DNA from: JACMLC01 sp963817025
GTDB lineage: Bacteria > Acidobacteriota > Blastocatellia > Pyrinomonadales > Pyrinomonadaceae
Direction of reading: 5' to 3'
Assembly (NCBI GenBank): GCA_963817025.1
Contig: CAWFML010000001.1
Location: forward strand, 434,001-498,000
DNA: 64,000 nt
Part shown: positions 46,906 through 54,165 of the stretch, one piece after another
How the letters are laid out: every line of letters begins with the position of its first letter
How positions within the stretch are numbered: position 1 is the first letter of the stretch
Position numbers and translations under genes: made by a program
Notes under the pieces: generated by a model
Databases searched by the model: none
Seen by the model: only the letters and a program-made list of their open reading frames with translations
Told to the model about the DNA's origin: nothing

Positions 46906-48710
46906 GCACTACAACGACCACACGAACAGAGGCTCCAGCCACCCCGCGCACGCTGGTGGATATGAACTGGGACCCGATCACACGCATCGTCGGCTCTTTG
47001 GGCATCTACACTAAAATTGATTTCAATAACAAAGAGGTCGCAGAGTGTTGGAGCACGTCTTCCATCTTTCGCGGCTACTCGATTTTCATGAAGGGCAAAG
47101 ACCCGCGCGACGCGCACTTCATCACGAGTCGCATCTGCGGCATCTGCGGTGACAATCACGCGACCTGCGCGACCTACGCGCAGAACATGGCTTTCAATGT
47201 TCGCCCGCCAGCCCTTGCAGAGTGGATCGTCAATCTGGGCGAAGCGGCGGAGTACATGTTCGACCACAATATCTTTCAGGACAATCTGGTCGGCGTGGAC
47301 TTCTGCGAGCAGATGGTCAAGGAGACCAACCCGTCCGTCTGGGAAAAAGCCAGGACGACCGAAGCGCCGAATGCTGACAAGCACGGCTACAAAACCATCG
47401 CCGACATCATGACGGCTTTGAACCCGTTCAGCGGAGAGTTTTATCGTGAGACGCTGCACGTCTCACGCTACACGCGCGAGATGTTCTGCCTGATGGAAGG
47501 CCGCCACGTGCATCCTTCGACGCTCTATCCGGGCGGCGTCGGCACAGTGCCGACGATTCAGCTTTTCACGGACTATCTGGTGCGCCTGATGCGTTATTGC
47601 GAGTTTATGAAGAAGGTCGTGCCGCTGCATGACGACCTGTTCGACTTCTTCTATGAAGCCCTGCCCGGTTATGAGAAGGTGGGCCAGCGTCGCATCCTGC
47701 TCGGCTGCTGGGGATCGTTCCAGAATCCTGAGACCTGCGACTACACCTACCAGAACATGAACCAGTGGGGCAACGACATGTACGTCACGCCGGGCGTCGT
47801 GGTTGACGGCAAGCTGGTGACGACAGACCTCGTTGACATCAATCTCAACATACGCATCCTGCTCGGCAGCTCCTATTACGACGACTGGGAACAATCCGAA
47901 AAATTCGTGCAGCAAGACCCGCTCGGCAATCCTGTTGACCAGCGTCACCCGTGGAATCAGACGACCATCCCGCGCCCGCAGAAGCGCGACTTTGACGGCA
48001 AATATACGTGGGTCATGTCGCCGCGCTGGTATCACGAGGGCGAACAGGGCGACGGCAGCAAGTATCTCGCGCTGGATACGGGCGGCGGGCCAATCGCACG
48101 CCTCTGGGCCACTGCGCTGGCGAATAAGGTGGACATCGGCTATGTCAAGGCGACGGGCCACAGCGTCAAGATTTACCTGCCGCAGACGGCCATGAAGCCC
48201 GAAGTCGAGTTCGAGTGGAAGATTCCGAAATGGTCAAACGCCATCGAGAGAGACAGAGCGCGCACATACTTTCAAGCTTATGCAGCGGCGTCGGCGCTCT
48301 ACTTCGTCGAACAGGCGCTCGCAGAACTTCACGCTGGACGCACCAAGACTTGGACGGAGTTCAAAGTGCCGGATGAAGCCATCGGCTGCGGCTTTCACGA
48401 AGCAGTGCGCGGCGTGCTCTCGCATCACGTCGTCATACGCGACGGCAAGATAGCCAACTATCACCCCTATCCGCCGACGCCGTGGAACGCCAACCCGCGC
48501 GACATCTACGGCACGCCCGGCCCCTACGAGGATGCTGTGCAGAACACACCCATCTTCGAGGAGAACGGGCCGGAGAACTTTAAAGGCATAGACATCATGC
48601 GTGCAGTCAGGAGCTTTGACCCGTGCCTGCCCTGCGGCGTGCACATGTATCTGGGGAACGGCAAAGTCCTTGAGACGCATCACTCGCCGATGTTCGGAAT
48701 GGTCAAGTAA
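46902..48710 (+). CDS. hhyL: Group 1h [NiFe] hydrogenase large subunit
   Basis: A 602-residue catalytic subunit that splits H2 at the NiFe(CN)2CO site. N-terminal ligand motif RICGICGDNHATC at 77-89 (Cys79, Cys82, His86). C-terminal motif DPCLPCGVH at 573-581 (Cys575, Cys578). A 21-residue tail after His581 is expected to be removed by the endopeptidase encoded at 53120. WDPITRIVGSLGIYTKID near the start and GGVGTVPTIQLFTDYLVRL in the middle fit the family. It is translationally coupled to hhyS and followed by a family B repeat. Confidence 0.96.
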   Translation: MSTTTTTRTEAPATPRTLVDMNWDPITRIVGSLGIYTKIDFNNKEVAECWSTSSIFRGYSIFMKGKDPRDAHFITSRICGICGDNHATCATYAQNMAFNVRPPALAEWIVNLGEAAEYMFDHNIFQDNLVGVDFCEQMVKETNPSVWEKARTTEAPNADKHGYKTIADIMTALNPFSGEFYRETLHVSRYTREMFCLMEGRHVHPSTLYPGGVGTVPTIQLFTDYLVRLMRYCEFMKKVVPLHDDLFDFFYEALPGYEKVGQRRILLGCWGSFQNPETCDYTYQNMNQWGNDMYVTPGVVVDGKLVTTDLVDINLNIRILLGSSYYDDWEQSEKFVQQDPLGNPVDQRHPWNQTTIPRPQKRDFDGKYTWVMSPRWYHEGEQGDGSKYLALDTGGGPIARLWATALANKVDIGYVKATGHSVKIYLPQTAMKPEVEFEWKIPKWSNAIERDRARTYFQAYAAASALYFVEQALAELHAGRTKTWTEFKVPDEAIGCGFHEAVRGVLSHHVVIRDGKIANYHPYPPTPWNANPRDIYGTPGPYEDAVQNTPIFEENGPENFKGIDIMRAVRSFDPCLPCGVHMYLGNGKVLETHHSPMFGMVK

Positions 48711-48714
48711 AGAA

Positions 48715-48791
48715 ATTGCGGAATGCGGAATGCGGATTGCGGATTTAGAAAGACAAACTGCTTTTCAAATCCGCAATCCGCATTCCGCAAT
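48715..48791. repeat. Family B palindromic repeat between hhyL and the NifU-like gene
   Basis: ATTGCGGAATGCGGAATGCG ... AATCCGCAATCCGCATTCCG hairpin starting three bases after the hhyL stop region and ending ten bases before the next ATG. It may affect mRNA processing or stability between the subunits. Confidence 0.9.
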
Positions 48792-48801
48792 CGAGACACT
48801 G

Positions 48802-49680
48802 ATGCACGAAGAAAAAACACTTCAACAGGGGATGCAGCGCATAGAGGGGCTAATCCGCAAGATCGAAAGCCTGCCTGATGCCGGGGCGCGTTCGAGCGCG
48901 CTTGAGCTTGTACAGTCGCTGATGGATTTTCATGGCGCGGGCCTTGACCGCCTGATGGAACTCGTCGCGGAGGCGGGCGAGGCTGGCTATGCCATCTTCG
49001 ACAATTTCGCGCAGGACGAGCTGGTTGGAAGTCTATTGCTGCTCTACGGGCTGCATCCCCTGCCGATTGAAACGCGTGTCATGCAGGGGCTGGACAAAGT
49101 GCGCCCTTACCTTGATTCGCACGGGGGCAATGTGGAACTCATAGGCGTGGATGGCGATGTGGTGCGGCTGCGCTTGCAGGGAAGTTGTAAGAGTTGCCCC
49201 TCGTCTTCGATGACGCTCAAGCTCGCCATCGAAGAGGCCATCATGGCTGCGGCCCCGGACGTGGCGGCGATTGAAGCCGAAGGAGTGACGGAACAACTGC
49301 CAGCCCCGACAGGCTTTGTGCAGATAGGCAAGCGCGAGGGCAAAGGCGACTCGCATCCGGCCAATGGCAAAGGATGGGAAGAGGTCAGCGACTTACATCT
49401 ACTGGGCCACAGCTCTTTGCGTTTGATGCAGGTGCGCGACCGTTCCGTCCTCTTCTGTCGTTTGGGAGAATCGCTCTACGCTTACGGCAACCTCTGCCCC
49501 GGCTGCGACAAGCCGCTCGAAGACGCTCAGCTTGAATTAACGAATCTCATCTGCACACACTGCGGTCAACGCTTTGACCTCATTCGCGCGGGTCGCGGGC
49601 TGGATCAGCCGGGTCTACATCTTGAGCCGTTTCCGCTGCTCATCGAACAGGGGCGTGCGAAGGTGGCTTTACCTAATTGA
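48802..49680 (+). CDS. NifU-domain / Rieske-like iron-sulphur protein of the hydrogenase operon
   Basis: A 292-residue cytoplasmic protein. Helical first part (1-90). NifU C-terminal-type domain about 90-165: LDKVRPYLDSHGGNVELIGVD, GSCKSCPSSSMTLK with Cys129 and Cys132. Rieske-like beta domain about 190-285: LYAYGNLCPGCDKPLE, ICTHCGQRFDL. Here both usual Rieske His positions are Cys, so four cysteines (232, 235, 251, 254) replace Cys2His2. It could bind an all-Cys [2Fe-2S], a single iron, or zinc. NifU/Rieske proteins are regular partners of group 1h enzymes and may pass electrons to quinone. ATG 48802 directly follows the repeat. Confidence 0.88.
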   Translation: MHEEKTLQQGMQRIEGLIRKIESLPDAGARSSALELVQSLMDFHGAGLDRLMELVAEAGEAGYAIFDNFAQDELVGSLLLLYGLHPLPIETRVMQGLDKVRPYLDSHGGNVELIGVDGDVVRLRLQGSCKSCPSSSMTLKLAIEEAIMAAAPDVAAIEAEGVTEQLPAPTGFVQIGKREGKGDSHPANGKGWEEVSDLHLLGHSSLRLMQVRDRSVLFCRLGESLYAYGNLCPGCDKPLEDAQLELTNLICTHCGQRFDLIRAGRGLDQPGLHLEPFPLLIEQGRAKVALPN

Positions 49681-49733
49681 TTCATGTACCCGTCACCTCA
49701 ATGATTCGATCACACTTGTGAGAAGGAGAGACG

Positions 49734-49958
49734 ATGGAAGACCACGATAGCAAAGCAACTTTGCCCTCGCACACGCCGGGCACCAGACAGGGCGAAGAGA
49801 TCAGCGGCGAGGAAGGCAAAGAACCGGGCCGCGATGATGCAGGAACGACCGGCGCAGACCGTCCCGCAGGGACATCTACAGCCAGAGATTCCACAGCCAT
49901 CAATCCCGGCGATGTGGAGTCGAAAGACCCGAATGCCCCGAACCTGCCGCCAGCCTAA
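49734..49958 (+). CDS. Small disordered hydrophilic protein
   Basis: 74 residues, rich in Asp, Glu, Gly, Thr and Pro (TLPSHTPGTRQGEEISGEEG; GDVESKDPNAPNLPPA). No fold or family is recognised. GAGAAGGAGAG before ATG supports translation. The position in the operon suggests a hydrogenase-linked role, but the sequence gives no hint of one. Confidence 0.6.
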   Translation: MEDHDSKATLPSHTPGTRQGEEISGEEGKEPGRDDAGTTGADRPAGTSTARDSTAINPGDVESKDPNAPNLPPA

Positions 49959-49962
49959 CGCC

Positions 49963-50109
49963 ATTGCGGAATGCGGATTTCGGATTGCGGAATAGAATTT
50001 AAGGTAGCAACTGGAAACTCTTAATCCGAAAAGGTGTGAGAATGACAAGCAATTACGAAAAGGATGAGCCGGAAAATCCGCATTCCGCATTCCGCATTCC
50101 GCATTCCGC
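49963..50109. repeat. Family B repeat whose loop carries the DUF5947 start
   Basis: Left arm ATTGCGGAATGCGGATTTCG (49963 on), right arm AATCCGCATTCCGCATTCCG (50076 on, with four CGCATTC units). The loop of about 80 bases includes the GGTG ribosome-binding site and ATG 50042. The right arm is coding. Confidence 0.85.
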
Positions 50110-50707
50110 TTTGAGCGTGCTGCGGCGGTTCGTCAGGCCGCGCACCGTGGCGGTGGAGCGTTGCGACCTGTGCAGCGCGGACTTGCCGGATGAGCACGAT
50201 CATCTGGTCGAGCCGCAGGCGCGTCAAATCGTTTGCGCCTGTCAGGCTTGCGCGATTCTGTTCAGCGGCCATGCCGAAACAAAATACCGGCGCGTGCCAC
50301 GGCGCGTGCGCTATCTCTCCGATTTTCAATTGACAGACGGGCAGTGGGAAAGCCTGATGCTCCCCATCGGGATGGCCTTCTTTTTTCACAGCAGCCCGAC
50401 GGGAAAAACGCTCGCGCTGTATCCGAGTCCGGCGGGCGCGACCGAATCCCTGCTCTCGCTCGAATCGTGGGCAGGCATCGTCGCAGACAATCCCGTCTTA
50501 AAAGAGATGGAGGCCGACACGGAAGCCCTGCTCGTCAATCGCATCAGGGGAGAGAGAGCATATTACCTCGCGCCGATTGACGAGTGTTACAAGCTTGTCG
50601 GCTTGATACGCATGCGCTGGCAGGGACTTTCGGGAGGCACAGAGGTCTGGGAAGAGATCGCGCGCTTCTTCGACGCGCTGAAAGAGAAGGCACAAGTAAA
50701 AGGGTAA
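50042..50707 (+). CDS. DUF5947 family hydrogenase-associated protein
   Basis: A 221-residue protein. CDLCSADLPDEHDHLVEPQ...IVCACQACAIL (about 42-76) forms a four-Cys zinc-ribbon-like unit, followed by LPIGMAFFFHS and FPSPAGATES-like (YPSPAGATESLLSLESW) motifs. DUF5947 proteins occur next to group 1h hydrogenases; their role is not established. Residues 12-23 (NPHSAFRIPHSA) are translated from the family B repeat, so the natural N-terminus has been extended or replaced. The C-terminal KAQVKG comes from a family D arm. ATG 50042 is preferred over GTG 50036. Confidence 0.85.
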   Translation: MTSNYEKDEPENPHSAFRIPHSALSVLRRFVRPRTVAVERCDLCSADLPDEHDHLVEPQARQIVCACQACAILFSGHAETKYRRVPRRVRYLSDFQLTDGQWESLMLPIGMAFFFHSSPTGKTLALYPSPAGATESLLSLESWAGIVADNPVLKEMEADTEALLVNRIRGERAYYLAPIDECYKLVGLIRMRWQGLSGGTEVWEEIARFFDALKEKAQVKG

Positions 50708-50817
50708 ACGGCACAAGTATTGGCTGAAACCGCTTTTCCAGATTTAGAGCATAGGAGTAATGAAATTGATTTTATCTTTATCACTTTTGCCTTTTACCTT
50801 TTACCTTTTTACTTTTC
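50690..50817. repeat. Family D palindromic repeat, copy 4
   Basis: GGCACAAGTAAAAGGG at the left, CACTTTTGCCTTTTACCTTT at the right, between the DUF5947 and DUF6084 genes. The left arm encodes the last residues of DUF5947. Confidence 0.8.
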
Positions 50818-50820
50818 ATC

Positions 50821-51474
50821 ATGCCTGATTTGAGCTTTCAGGTTGAGAGCGCAGAGGCCGTCCCTTTTGCCGTGTCCCCGCAGCTTGGTTTTAAGCTGCG
50901 CGTCACAAACGCTCATGCGGAGGAACGTATTCAGACGGTTGCGCTGCGCTGCCAGCTTCAGCTTGAACCGACGAAGAGACATTATACGGGTCAGGAGCAG
51001 GAGCGGCTTTCAGACCTTTTTGGCGAGCCGGAGCGTTGGGGACAGACATTGCGCGCGATGCTGTGGACGCATGCGAGCGTTATCGTGACACCGTTTCAAG
51101 CGAGCACCGTCGTTGAGCTTCCAGTCCCGTGCACGTTCGATTTCAACATCGCCGCGACAAAATATTTCGCAGGGCTGGACGATGGAGAAGCGCCGCTCAA
51201 CCTGATGTTCAGCGGCACTGTCTTCTATGAGACGAATGACGGAGCTTTGCAGGTCGAGCAGATTTCATGGGACAAAGAGGCGCAGTATCGCCTGCCCGTG
51301 CGCGTCTGGCGCGAGATGATGGATCACTATTACCCGAACATCGCTTGGCTCTGTCTGCGCCGGGATGTCTTTGAAAAGCTCGCGCAATACAAAATGCAGC
51401 GCGGGATTCCCACATGGGAACAGGCGGTAGAAAAACTTTTGAAGGCGGATGGCGGAATGCGGAATGCGGATTAG
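50821..51474 (+). CDS. DUF6084 family hydrogenase-associated protein
   Basis: A 217-residue protein. LSFQVESAEAVPFAVSPQLGFKLRV at the start, LRCQLQLEPTKRHYTGQEQERL and YYPNIAWLCLRRDVFEKLAQYK near the end are characteristic of DUF6084, a beta-rich family found with group 1h hydrogenases. Its function is not established; assembly or complex formation is possible. The last residues DGGMRNAD and the stop TAG are supplied by the family B repeat at 51444. The ribosome-binding site is weak because the repeat arm abuts ATG. Confidence 0.82.
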   Translation: MPDLSFQVESAEAVPFAVSPQLGFKLRVTNAHAEERIQTVALRCQLQLEPTKRHYTGQEQERLSDLFGEPERWGQTLRAMLWTHASVIVTPFQASTVVELPVPCTFDFNIAATKYFAGLDDGEAPLNLMFSGTVFYETNDGALQVEQISWDKEAQYRLPVRVWREMMDHYYPNIAWLCLRRDVFEKLAQYKMQRGIPTWEQAVEKLLKADGGMRNAD

Positions 51475-51522
51475 AAGAACCGAATTTCGTGTTTTTTCAA
51501 TCCGCATTCCGCAATCCGAAAT
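51444..51522. repeat. Family B palindromic repeat across the DUF6084 stop
   Basis: GCGGATGGCGGAATGCGGAA (coding for the C-terminus of DUF6084) and AATCCGCATTCCGCAATCCG, ending eight bases before the next ATG. Confidence 0.88.
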
Positions 51523-51529
51523 CGAAAAG

Positions 51530-52684
51530 ATGAATCTCAGACTCGTAGAAAGAATTGCCGACGCGGTGCTCTATGAAGGGTACATTCTTTACCCTTACCG
51601 TCCGTCTGCCGTGAAGAACCAGCAGCGTTGGAACTTTGGCGCGCTCTGCCCGCCGTCATATAGTCTGGCGCAGGGCGGCACGGAAGCATGCGTAATGCAA
51701 ACGGAGTGTCTCGTCGAGGGGAATGAGCAGACGACGCTTGAGGTGAAGATAAGATTTTTGCATCTGCTCACGCGAGAGGTCTGCGCGGTGAATGCGGATT
51801 GCGGATTGCGGATTGCGGATTTCAGTGACGAGCAGATTCAATCTTCTCTCACCGATTCTGATTTTCAAATCGTCCCGTCGCTTGAAGTCAACGGCAGGCT
51901 CTTTCAAACATGGCAGGAAGCGGTCGAGCGTGATGTCCTGTTGCAGGGCTTTAACTTGAGCGAAGCCGTCGCGCGGGCCGAGCGGCTGGCATTCAGCTTT
52001 CCCTCAAGCCGCGCGTTTGAACTCCTTCGTGACGAGACCAGCGGGCAGATAGCCGGCCTCATCCTTCGCAGGCAGCAAGCCGTCGAAGGAGAAATAGAAT
52101 TGCGGATTGCGGATTGCGGATTGCGGAAGATGGAGGATGGAGTGAATGAGGCAGAAGATAAATCCACAACCAACAATCCACAATCCGCATTCCGCATTCC
52201 GCAATGTTTCAAGATCACTGCGCGCATCCTGAACCTGACGCCGCTTGAGGATGCCGCGCAGAGGAGTCGAGACGAAGCGTTGATGCGCTCCTTTGTCTCG
52301 ACGCACACTATCTTGGGCGTGTCTGAAGGCGAGTTCGCTTCTCTGCTCGACCCGCCCGAAGCTTTGCGCGAAGCCGCCGCCGGTTGTCAAAACACAGGGA
52401 CGTATCCTGTCTTAGCCGGAGATGAGGGAGCGCGCGACTGCATGCTCTCGTCTCCGATTATCCTTTACGACTATCCGCAGATCGCGCCCGAAAGCGCGGG
52501 CGACCTGTTTGACGGCACGGAGATTGATGAGATTCTGACCCTGCGCATTATGACTTTAACGGACGAAGAGAAGCACGAGATGCGCGGCGCGGACGACCGC
52601 GCACGCCAGATACTCGAACGCACGGAGACGATGCCCGTCGAGCAATTGATGAAAATGCATGGCGCAATGAAGAATGTAAAATGA
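51530..52684 (+). CDS. Conserved hydrogenase-operon protein with two in-frame repeat insertions
   Basis: A 384-residue protein with no known domain name. LRLVERIADAVLYEGYILYPYRPSAVKNQQRWNFGALCPP at the start and LEVKIRFLHL belong to a family seen beside group 1h hydrogenases. Two segments are translated family B repeat: residues 88-98 (NADCGLRIADF) and about 190-225 (ELRIADCGLRK ... NPQSAFRIPQC). The frame stays open through both. The C-terminal AMKNVK is encoded by a family D-like arm. The core (RAFELLRDETSG ... ITARILNLTPLE ... VSTHTILG) is otherwise uninterrupted. ATG 51530 is chosen because the longer frame starts in the repeat. Confidence 0.78.
   Translation: MNLRLVERIADAVLYEGYILYPYRPSAVKNQQRWNFGALCPPSYSLAQGGTEACVMQTECLVEGNEQTTLEVKIRFLHLLTREVCAVNADCGLRIADFSDEQIQSSLTDSDFQIVPSLEVNGRLFQTWQEAVERDVLLQGFNLSEAVARAERLAFSFPSSRAFELLRDETSGQIAGLILRRQQAVEGEIELRIADCGLRKMEDGVNEAEDKSTTNNPQSAFRIPQCFKITARILNLTPLEDAAQRSRDEALMRSFVSTHTILGVSEGEFASLLDPPEALREAAAGCQNTGTYPVLAGDEGARDCMLSSPIILYDYPQIAPESAGDLFDGTEIDEILTLRIMTLTDEEKHEMRGADDRARQILERTETMPVEQLMKMHGAMKNVK
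51791..51822. repeat. Single-arm family B insertion inside a gene
   Basis: AATGCGGATTGCGGATTGCG... without an opposite arm nearby; encodes NADCGLRIAD in frame. Confidence 0.85.
52099..52205. repeat. Complete family B palindrome inside a gene
   Basis: Left arm AATTGCGGATTGCGGATTGC, about 40-base loop, right arm CAATCCGCATTCCGCATTCC. The whole hairpin, about 107 bases, is read in frame as about 36 residues within the 384-residue protein. Confidence 0.9.
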
Positions 52685-52786
52685 AAAATGTAAAGTGCAA
52701 AAATGAAGTCAAAAAGCATTTCAGAGAAATTAATAAAAACGGTTTCCGCCTGACTTTTACATTTTTAATTTTGCATTCTTCATTTC
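52662..52786. repeat. Family D-like palindrome (AAAATGTAAA type)
   Basis: AATGAAGAATGTAAAATG... pairs with TTTACATTTTTAATTTTGCA / TTCTTCATTTCA. It includes the stop of the preceding gene. Confidence 0.8.
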
Positions 52787-52796
52787 AGGGTGAGCG

Positions 52797-53120
52797 ATGA
52801 ACGAATGGGAATGGCAACTGCTGGAAGAAAAGACTTCGCTTGAGAGCGTTGAGGCTTCCGGCGTCGCGCTGAAAGCAGGGGAGAGGGTGCGCCTGCGCCC
52901 GCGTGCCGGGGGCGACATCTTCGACCTCGCGCTCGCGGGGCAGGTCGCCATCATCGAATCCATAGAGCAGGACTACGAGGGCAAGATTCATCTCGCGGTC
53001 GTGCTCGAAGACGATCCGGGACGCGACATGGGGATGCTCAGGCAGCCCGGTCATCGCTTCTTCTTCGCTCCTGAAGAAGTCGAAGCGCTCGCGCCGGATG
53101 CCGCGGAAGGAAAGGATTAA
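52797..53120 (+). CDS. Small conserved hydrogenase-operon protein
   Basis: A 107-residue, mostly beta protein: LKAGERVRLRPRAGGDIFDLALAGQVAIIESIEQDYEGKIH, then VVLEDDPGRDMGMLRQPGHRFFFAPEEVEAL. It has the look of a small barrel, and related sequences are found before the hydrogenase protease gene in group 1h operons. Function is unknown. Its stop overlaps the next ATG by one base (TAATG), so the two are translated together. Confidence 0.75.
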   Translation: MNEWEWQLLEEKTSLESVEASGVALKAGERVRLRPRAGGDIFDLALAGQVAIIESIEQDYEGKIHLAVVLEDDPGRDMGMLRQPGHRFFFAPEEVEALAPDAAEGKD

Positions 53121-53638
53121 TGTCCGAGCCGCAGCGCATCCTCATCGCAGGCATCGGAAATATTTTTCTTGGCGATGACGGCTTTGGCTGCGAGGTGGCA
53201 AGACGCCTGTCGGAGCGCGAGTGGCCCGAAGAGGTGCGCGTGGTTGATTTCGGGATACGCGGTTTTGATCTCGTCTACGCGCTGCTGGATGGCTACGAGA
53301 CGACGATTTTTATTGACGCGACGCCGCGCGGCGGTGAACCCGGCACGGTTTATACCATCGAGCCTGACCTGAAGCAGCTCGATGATCTTGAGCCGCAGAG
53401 CATGATGGTCGAGCCGCACGGGATGAATCCTTTAAAAGTGCTCGGCATGGTGAAATCAATGGGCGGCGAGTTTAAGCAAATCCTGCTGGTCGGATGCGAG
53501 CCTGCGACGCTTGGGCCGGAGGAAGGGCAGATGGGTTTGAGCGAGGTCGTCTCGGCATCTGTGGATCAAGCAGTCGAAGTCGTCGCCTCGCTCGTCACAA
53601 AAATTCTGAACGGGCAAGGCAAGGCTGCTTTGCCTTAA
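53120..53638 (+). CDS. [NiFe] hydrogenase maturation endopeptidase (HyaD/HycI family)
   Basis: A 172-residue protease that trims the C-terminal tail of the large subunit after nickel is inserted. LIAGIGNIFLGDDGFGCEVARRL carries the first nickel-sensing acidic residue (GDDGFG), VRVVDFGIRGFDLVYALL the second Asp, and MVEPHGMNPLKVLGM the conserved His. The likely target is HhyL, cleaving after His581. Confidence 0.93.
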   Translation: MSEPQRILIAGIGNIFLGDDGFGCEVARRLSEREWPEEVRVVDFGIRGFDLVYALLDGYETTIFIDATPRGGEPGTVYTIEPDLKQLDDLEPQSMMVEPHGMNPLKVLGMVKSMGGEFKQILLVGCEPATLGPEEGQMGLSEVVSASVDQAVEVVASLVTKILNGQGKAALP

Positions 53639-53672
53639 ATGCATTTCACGAGAAAGGAAAGGGGCAACAGAC

Positions 53673-53831
53673 ATGGAACGCAATCAATCTCTGGAAAGAG
53701 GACGCGAAAAATCTTCGCCGGGCAAGAGCGTGTGGTACATCATCGGCGGCGCAGCCGTAGTCCTCGTGGCCGCTACGGTGCTCACGTCGTTGCATGACAT
53801 CCGGCGTTATTTGAGAATCAGATCAATGTAA
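53673..53831 (+). CDS. 52-residue single-helix membrane protein (DUF6893-like), first copy
   Basis: MERNQSLERGREKSSPGKS, then one helix YIIGGAAVVLVAATVLTSL, then DIRRYLRIRSM. AAAGGAAAGGGG precedes ATG. The last residues and the nucleotides AATCAGATCAATGTAAG are shared with the next gene. Too short to be noticed by length alone, but position, ribosome-binding site and paralogy support it. It may anchor or regulate the hydrogenase at the membrane; no data. Confidence 0.65.
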   Translation: MERNQSLERGREKSSPGKSVWYIIGGAAVVLVAATVLTSLHDIRRYLRIRSM

Positions 53832-53850
53832 GTCAAGAGGAGGTCAGCTT

Positions 53851-54078
53851 ATGGAAAACAATGGGTCTGCCGGGTCGAAAGATATGTTGTATCTCGTCGG
53901 AGGCATCGCTCTGCTGATAGCCGGTGCGGGCTTGATTATGGCTCACCCGGCAGTCCGGCAGCAGTTGCGCGACGGGTTGGGCAGAGTGCTTCCACAGGGA
54001 ATCCCGGAGAACATCGCTGGCGGGTTATCCACAGTGGTTCCTGACTTTCAAAGATACATGAAAATCAGATCAATGTAA
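53851..54078 (+). CDS. 75-residue single-helix membrane protein (DUF6893-like), second copy
   Basis: Helix MLYLVGGIALLIAGAGLIMA at about 12-31, then an amphipathic stretch (RQQLRDGLGRVLPQ) and QRYMKIRSM at the end, matching the previous gene's RRYLRIRSM. AGAGGAGGT precedes ATG. It could help attach the cytoplasmic hydrogenase to the membrane. Confidence 0.65.
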   Translation: MENNGSAGSKDMLYLVGGIALLIAGAGLIMAHPAVRQQLRDGLGRVLPQGIPENIAGGLSTVVPDFQRYMKIRSM

Positions 54079-54082
54079 GACG

Positions 54083-54151
54083 ATTGCGGAATGCGGATTT
54101 TTCAGACATGAAGCTTGAGCACAGATAGGTTTTTAATCCGCATTCCGCAAT
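54083..54151. repeat. Family B palindromic repeat upstream of the YceI gene
   Basis: ATTGCGGAATGCGGATTTTT and TTTTAATCCGCATTCCGCAA arms, 14 bases before ATG. Confidence 0.9.
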
Positions 54152-54165
54152 CCATAAAGGATTCT

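Noticed and set aside
51787..52210. Short direct repeats (GCGGATT units) suggestive of a CRISPR array
   Set aside because: Units are 7-10 bases with no spacers, form palindromes, and are read as protein; no cas genes nearby.
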